Of a stretch of 27,877 nt of DNA, positions 21,110 through 27,877 are shown one piece after another. The stretch's first letter is position 1; every line of letters starts with the position of its first letter. A program made the position numbers and the translations under genes. Location: NCBI GenBank assembly GCA_003339415.1, contig PDHQ01000393.1:1-27877 (forward strand). The letters are read 5' to 3'. The notes beneath the pieces are model-generated. The model did not search any database, was not told where the DNA came from, and was given only the letters and a program-made list of their open reading frames with translations. Source of the stretch: Ophiocordyceps camponoti-saundersi (nom. inval.) (taxonomy: Eukaryota; Ascomycota; Sordariomycetes; Hypocreales; Ophiocordycipitaceae).

Positions 21110-24100
21110 AAAGCCCCGTCTCCCTTATCTATTTTGCCTTCGTAGAGTAATATTATAAGGTCGAATTAGCGTAGTCGTTTAAGCGAAAGAAACTAGCGTG
21201 TAAGTTTAGCTACGGATTAAGGGTTATTAAGCGCTTTAGTAAGGTTACGCTAGTCCCGTATCGGTCGCCGGTCGGCATCGAGAAGTGGCCTATCTTTATA
21301 AGTAAAGGTATAGTCGAGAAAGATATGCGGTATTATCTTATCCCCGCCATTATAAGGGCACCGCCTCGAAGCTACCCCGGGGACCCTACGGGCCTAGAGA
21401 AAGGAATTAAGTCTAATACGTTTAGACCGAAGTTATATAAGTACTATGCTAACGAACTTAGGAAGTCCCTCGTAGATACGTAAGGCGGTCCCGGCCTTAA
21501 GCCGTAGCGGTTTATTAATAGGGTAGCTATAGGACTACCCGTGCTTCTTAAGCTTACCTTCTCGGGAATACTATCGGAGGAGCTACTTTTCTCGGAGTCT
21601 AGTATCGAAGTCGCGTTACGTGCGTCTAGCCTCCGGTTCGGGTCCGGTCTATATCTTATAGAATTCCTCTAAGTCCCGTAATGCTTAATATCTCCGTCGA
21701 CGGGGGCGCCCCCTGCGCCTATATCCGACCTACCTAGCGGCCTTCTCTGCCGCGGTGCGGATAAGGTCCACTATACCTATATATTAAAGGCGGTAGTAAG
21801 TGCGAGCTATCCGGTAAGTAAGGTATAGGTCGAAGGGGGGGACGAAGGCCTCTACTTCGATATAGTAGAGAGGGGTGGCCCTATAAGCTCCGGTAATAAC
21901 TCTTAGGTATTTAGACTATTCCGTAGCTAGCGCCTTTATAACGGGGCCGTATAGTTTCCCCCCCGGTTACGTGGGCGGGGCGAACTAGGATATACTAAAT
22001 ACGATCGCCGATCTAATAGCCTTAGTATATACCTCCCTTACTCTTAATAAGGTATAACCCCACGTTAATACGGTAATCCCGGTAAGGGCTAGGCACTAGC
22101 GCTTAAGTTTAGCGGCGAGTTTTAAAAGGTAGGACTTCTATTAGAGTTTATAGTATAGCTAGACCCCTAAGAGTCTCGCCTCCTACGTAGGCTATACCGT
22201 CTCTGCACCGAGCTAGAGCCGGGTCGTGTCCGCTTTCCTAGCCTTCGTAAAATATATTAACTCGCTTTTAGCCGGCTAAAAGGTTATTTTATGCTCGAGG
22301 GCCTATTATTCGCAGATTCGCTACGCCCGCTTAAGTTAGAGGAGTACCTAGGCCCTATCGCGTCCGATACTAAGTATGTTAGTATTATCGGCGAAGCCTA
22401 CCGTAAGTAGTCCGGTTACTAAGTTTAGACGTCGGTATAGTAAGGATATATATAATAGGAAAAGGACTGGTAATATAGGGGACCCTTAGGGGACCCCTTA
22501 CTAAATCGGGAAGGCGTTACTAAGCCTATAGTTAAACTTAAGCCGCGAGGTTTTAGCGGTAAGATAAGAACGAATAAACGCCGTAACCTATTCGGGAAAG
22601 CTTAGGTAGTTAAGAATAACTATTAGCTTATCGTAAGAAACGTGGTCGAAGGCTCCGGTAAGGTTTAGTAGGAGGAGCGAGGCGGTGCCGCCCTAGTCCT
22701 AAATAGTCTTAATAGTTTTAGTAAGTATAAGGATTACGGTGTTAGTAGAGCGTTATAGCCTATTACCTATTTGGCCGTCTAGGAGGATGCTAGCCGCTTC
22801 CGCTACGGACGCTATTTTCCTAGCGATAATTATTTCTAGGACCTTCCCTATCGTGTTAAGGAGCGAAATCGGCCTATACCCGCCCGGGGTGCGGTACGTG
22901 GCCGGTAGTTTACCTACCTTACGGATAACTATAATATTAGATACTTTGAATCGTAACGGGAAGTGGCCGCTGTTAATATAGCCCTAGAAGATCTTTTAGA
23001 AGACTTAGATAAGGGGGGGTCCGTATCCCTTTAGGAACCTAACTAGGATCCCGTCGGGGCCGGCGGACTTCTATAAGGCGATTAAGGAAAGGGCAGAGTG
23101 GACGTCGTCGGTAGTAATCGAACGTTTAATATAGAAGGGAGGGAAGGGTTCGTCTAGGGTAAGAGGAGGGGCCGAGGCGGTAGGAGCAGGGAAGAATTAC
23201 TAGCTAAGTAGGATCGCTTTATCCGAGAATATAGATATTAGGTTTAAGTCGGGGCTCTTCTATAGCGTCGGTATATATATAGGCTCCGGCGGGGCCTAGC
23301 TCCGGAGCCGGGCCTAACGTTCTATTATTTAAAGTATTGCTAAGTTCGTCGAGATACTATCGAGGAAGTCGCGCCAGGCTCCACGGCGGGCCGCGCTGAT
23401 CGCGGACTTCTATGCCTTCGTTACTTCCTAATAGTCTTGCTAGTAAGAGTTAGTAGGGTTAGCTCTCTAATACCTTCGGGCCCGCTTAGCGGCCGCCGTG
23501 GCAGCCGCCGTCGCCCGATTCCACCAGTTTTATATCATGGGGTATATACGGACGCGTGACGGCACCGTAATCTCTGCTATTATTTCTAGCTATTTATATA
23601 GTAAGGTAACTACTCCTTCTAGGTCTTCGGGTATAGAGGTGCGGTATAGTTTAGGCCTAAGTCGGTTCCGTGCCTCGGCCGCGAGTATATCTAAGTAGAA
23701 GGAGCGCCAGATCCTAGTTAGTATAGTATTAGGGCGGAGGTCGGTGTTTACGTAGACGACCTACGGAATATAGTCGGAGCCGATAAGGTCGAGGTCGTTT
23801 CCTTAGTATATCGCCCGGCAGTCTAGCGTAGCCTAGGCTAGGTCGATAGTACTAGTTCGTTTATTATACATTTCCTAGGTAACCTTACCCGGAGGCGTGA
23901 CGAGTCCGAGACGGAGGCTAGTCGCGAGATCGAGGAAGTCGGCCACTCTAGAGGAGGACCTTTTATAGTAATCCTATAAGGGGTAGTGGAGGTTAAAGTC
24001 GCCATATAAAAAGGTAGCCGTTAGGGTCGGGTCGGGGCAGAGAAGGTTACGCTATAAGAGGGGGCCAGACCGGATTGCCGATAGGGGTAAGTAGATAGAT

Positions 24101-24400
24101 ATGATTCGTAATAGGGGTACGGTATAGAAGAGGATAGAAGCTATATCGGGTGCTATAAGAGGTGTCTAAAGGGAGGGGTCTAGTCGTTTATAAATATAGA
24201 GAATCGCTCGGTCGCTAGAGTTTATAAGTCTATATAGTAAAATACCAGGAAGCGGGGGGCGTCCGAATCGGTCGCGTTATAGTTCCTATAAACAAATAAG
24301 ATTATAGCCGATAAGGCTGCGGAGTACGGCATAGATAAGGTAGTTACGCTTTTATATATTCTAAAAGAGGGTCTTAATCTTTATTAGGAGTAGGGGAGGT
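21110..24400 (-). pseudogene. LINE C ORF2: APE endonuclease / reverse transcriptase (broken)
   Basis: ORF2 would nick target DNA and copy the LINE RNA at the nick. Minus-strand motifs in order: endonuclease N-terminus with LICLQE-like block near 24290, GDFN at 24003-23992, IGSDYIP near 23783-23765 where the usual SDH catalytic His is Tyr; RT block PxTYRTPGGYRPISLLNTIGK near 22900-22840, GAFDHVS near 22650, PQGSPI-like near 22495, the FADD box reading FADN at 22395-22384; a thumb with LLGV, and AYRATP then PPFDLYL near 21890-21810; a C-terminal RRVPGVASRRCP...PHIF Cys/His block near 21390-21310. Frame changes between GDFN and the next block, and between the FADN frame and flanking parts, show indels besides RIP stops. 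No RNase H domain was recognised. Family: fungal Tad1 clade by motif style. Confidence 0.88.
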
Positions 24401-24409
24401 AGAGGTTTA

Positions 24410-25951
24410 CGATCGTATCGGGGTAGAGGAGGGGGCGGAAGGAGGGGTAGGGGAGGGGGCGGAGGAGGGCATAATAAAGGGGGAAGGGGTAGGAGGGGGA
24501 GGATAGGTTCCCTAGGCTCTGCCGCTGCCCCGTCCGCCACGGGATCCGGGGGTAGCGCCGCTCCCGCCTCGGCCCCTCTTCGGTGCCGGGGCGGGCTTAT
24601 CGTTTATATTAAAGCGGAGTATAGCTTACGACTATATAGGGGCCGCGCGCGACCGCTTCCGGGACTAGACCTCGGTAAAGCCGTTACTAGTCTAAGATTA
24701 GGTCGGCTAGGAGTAGTCCTAAAACTTATAGGGTCGGTATACGTAATTACTACGTGCTCGGTCCTAGTATACCTTCGCGGTAGGGCAGTCTCGGGACCAC
24801 GAGGCGTGGTTCCCCTTATAGAGGATATAGTTCTTAGTGCTAGTCTCGGCGAGGGCTAGATATGCGCTCTCCCCTTCCGGGTGCGCTACGGCTACGCATA
24901 TTCCGTAACGTAGCTGCTCTCGGTAGTATTTCGCTATATGCCTATATTAGTAGTATTAGTAGCACTATCGGGGTCGCACCGCGTTATTATAGACTTCCAT
25001 ACGGGAGATTTCTATATCTATAACTAGGCTATTCTATATAAGTTTATTAGCGTCCGTTACGTTAGTAATTCCTAGGATAATGTAAGTGCGCGTAGCTCCT
25101 TCGCTACGGGGCCGGAGCGCTCGAACTCGGGCGATATCGATCTTATTATACTTCTTAATCTACTATAAGAGTATATCTCGGTCGCTATAGGCGGCCCCTA
25201 CTCGTACTCCCTTCGCTATAATAGAGAAGGTTTTCTAGCTGCGGACCGCCCCCTTACCGAAGACGATAGGGATCTACTTAACTAAGCCCACTCGTCTCTT
25301 ATATTCCGGATAGAATATAACTACTACGTCTCCACTAGGGAGTCGTCTCGTAGCCGATACGGCCTCGCACTTTAGAGCCGTATTCGCAGCCCGTACGATC
25401 TCTTATAGGGTCGGCTATAGGGTATCTACGTTAATTATAATATCTTTTATAGATATAGTAACTTCTCTATCGGAGCGACTAGGGACGGGTTTAACTACTA
25501 TACCGCCGGTAATAGCTACGGAAGCTTATAACGGCCGAGTCGGACTAGTATCGGGGCCGATAGTCTATAGGAGTGCTTTCTATATAGCTTAAGCAACTAT
25601 CTTCTCGATTAACTTAGTAATCTCGGGTAAAAGTCGGGTAATATTCTAGTCCGGGGGGGTTGCGAATTTCTTACGGAGTTTAGCTCTAAGAGCTACCACG
25701 ATATTCTAGGCGTCGGAGAACGCCGCGGTAGGCACCACCGCGGCCAGTTTATTATAGGCTTCCTTTATATCGCCGTCGTAAAGGTCCCGCACCTGCTCCG
25801 CTTCTCCTCCTATTCCGACGCTGCTATTATATTATCCTTAGCCGGACTGGGGGTGCTATAGGGACTGTCCCAGTCCCCGCGCACCCCTATCTACGACCAT
25901 GGGCGCGTCGCCTGCCCCTTAGGCCCCGGCCGAAGCCGCCGCGGGCGCCAT
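24410..25951 (-). pseudogene. LINE C ORF1 (Gag-like RNA-binding protein), broken
   Basis: First sense-strand ORF, starting at a plausible ATG 25951-25949, about 80 nt from the LINE 5' end. The frame reads as a fungal LINE ORF1: an Ala/Pro-rich N-terminus, a helical middle, KCEAVSATRRLPSGDVVV near 25380-25330, a central domain, a CVAVAHPEGESAYLALAE block near 24900-24850, and a zinc knuckle near 24835-24783 ending KGNHASWSRDCP, in which the expected second Cys is Tyr. The C-terminus is rich in Gly/Arg then Pro/Ser. About 20 TAG/TAA stops interrupt the frame, most at probable Gln or Trp codons. The 3' limit is approximate; ORF2 starts close by, possibly with overlap. The product would coat LINE RNA. 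Confidence 0.82.
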
Positions 25952-26030
25952 TAACTTCTTCTCGGTAATGAATATGTGGTAAAGAGCGAAAGGTCAAGTA
26001 ACGGGTCCTGTCCCGTTTTCGTGAAAGGTT

Positions 26031-26045
26031 AAATCTAAAACTAAT
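26031..26045. repeat. Right target-site duplication of LINE C
   Basis: AAATCTAAAACTAAT directly beyond the LINE 5' end, identical to 19290-19304. The surrounding DNA switches to AT-rich RIP relic at this point. Confidence 0.9.
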
Positions 26046-26530
26046 AAATTCTTAATTTAATAGTTATAATTAATATAAGAAAGATTTATAAAAATAAAGA
26101 AAAGAGAAGAAATATATATATAATATATTTTTTATTTTATACTTCTAAAAAATAAAGTAATAATAAATAAACTTATTAATTAGCTTATTATAACTAAATT
26201 TTTAAAATATATAAAATAAAAAATATAATATTTATTTATATTATATAATTTAAATAAAATATTTAAACTTTATTATTTATTTATTTATATTTATTTATAT
26301 ACTAAAAGCTTTTATAATATCTAAAGCTTTTATAATATAATATATAGGAAAAATCCCCTAAAATAAAGCAAAACCCCCTAATTATAAAAGGAAAGCTTAC
26401 TATACGCTTATATAAAAATATAATAATAGCTAGCGGTAATATAATATAATAAGCTTATTACCTAAAGGTAATTTTAAATAATATAAGAAAAGTAAAGTAA
26501 GGAGGGAAATACGGAGAAAAGGAAAGTTTA
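26046..26530. other. AT-rich RIP relic, unclassified
   Basis: About 0.5 kb of AT-rich sequence, the right-hand continuation of the locus into which LINE C inserted. A short duplication of aaaagcttttataatat lies at 26305-26340, and a few bases near 26340-26385 (aaatcccc, aaaccccct) echo the ends of LINE 3' regions. Nothing coding. Confidence 0.45.
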
Positions 26531-26534
26531 TAAA

Positions 26535-26640
26535 GCGCGGGGCGGAAAAAGCGGGGCAGTATAGCGTAGCGCGGGGCGGTACGGGGCGGTATAGGGCGGT
26601 ATAAGGTAGTATAAGGCGAGGCGGTATAGCGAGGGGCGGA
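26535..26640 (+). repeat. GC-rich degenerate minisatellite (GGGGCGGTAT)n
   Basis: Around ten head-to-tail variants of a ~10-bp unit: ggggcggaaa, ggggcagtat, ggggcggtac, ggggcggtat, agggcggtat, aggcggtata and similar. A sharp strand asymmetry (G-rich on plus) in an otherwise AT-rich stretch stands out. One unit keeps CA (gcagtat). G-runs of four might form a quadruplex, which is speculative. Confidence 0.75.
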
Positions 26641-26649
26641 GGAAAGAAA

Positions 26650-27877
<1,228 letters not shown>

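Larger units (their letters stand above)
19305..26029 (-). mobile_element. Near full-length Tad1-like LINE (copy C) with 15-bp target duplication
   Basis: Non-LTR retrotransposon on the minus strand. The 15-bp word AAATCTAAAACTAAT occurs at 19290-19304 and 26031-26045 and brackets the whole unit. The sense 5' end is AACCTTTCACGAAAACGGG (right side); the 3' end is a short (TAA)n tail, seen as (ATT)n at 19305-19320. Order on the sense strand: ORF1 with zinc knuckle (~25951-24400), ORF2 with APE endonuclease, RT and C-terminal Cys/His domain (~24400-21110), then a ~1.8-kb 3' region containing a long opposite-strand ORF. GC content and CpA/TpG are far higher than in neighbouring repeats, so RIP is partial and the copy is comparatively young. 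Stops, frameshifts and catalytic changes make it inactive. Confidence 0.93.

Noticed and set aside
21063..21660. A second plus-strand frame after the RG-tail ORF that reads smoothly
   Set aside because: The complementary minus strand encodes the recognisable ORF2 C-terminus (RRVPGV...RCP...PHIF), so the plus frame is a shadow.
22739..22981. 80-codon plus-strand ORF
   Set aside because: Exact antisense of the LINE RT block containing YRPISLLNTIGK.
23498..23698. 66-codon plus-strand ORF
   Set aside because: Lies opposite LINE ORF2 between endonuclease and RT; no motif.

Overview
The window comes from a filamentous ascomycete (Pezizomycotina) and is almost entirely transposon graveyard hit by repeat-induced point mutation (RIP). 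Outside two islands, CpA and TpG are close to absent while CpG and GpC persist, which is the classic CpA-to-TpA RIP signature. No organism name can be given from sequence alone.

Layout, left to right. 1-3692: (TTA)n, RIP relics, a duplicated repeat (R2), the 3' end of a LINE (copy A) and an 8-bp minisatellite. 3749-4375, minus strand: an intact four-exon ERV14/cornichon gene, the only healthy host gene seen, with about 300 bp of normal-composition upstream DNA. 5125-12640: a ~0.6-kb repeat with a tRNA-like head (R1, SINE-like) split by a full-length Ty3/Gypsy retrotransposon (5405-12231; 197-bp LTRs; 5-bp target duplication AATAT). 12770-13375: second R1 copy. 14697-16428: 5'-truncated LINE (copy B) with a 21-bp target duplication. 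16450-19035: third R1 copy, split by another truncated LINE (copy D). 19305-26029: a nearly full-length, less decayed Tad1-like LINE (copy C) on the minus strand, flanked by a 15-bp target duplication. 26046-27877: AT-rich relics, a GC-rich minisatellite and an inverted (TAA)n/(TTA)n microsatellite.

The most unusual system is in the LINE family. Downstream of the reverse-transcriptase ORF2, inside what should be a ~1.8-kb 3' UTR, lies a long reading frame on the opposite strand. It ends in an RG-rich tail, contains a PPPY motif and an acidic stretch, and has a promoter-like block in front: GATA cluster, array of GTACGTAC palindromes, two 16-bp palindromes, TATA box. Copy B preserves the same frame, stop position and tail despite heavy RIP, and copies A and B preserve the promoter-like block, so this is a family trait and not a chance ORF.

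The transposon ORFs are dead: RT catalytic aspartates, zinc-knuckle Cys/His residues and many Gln codons have been converted in the direction RIP predicts. Boundaries and target duplications give a relative order: R1 copies came first, then Gypsy and LINE D inserted into them. LINE C is the least decayed and probably youngest large insertion.
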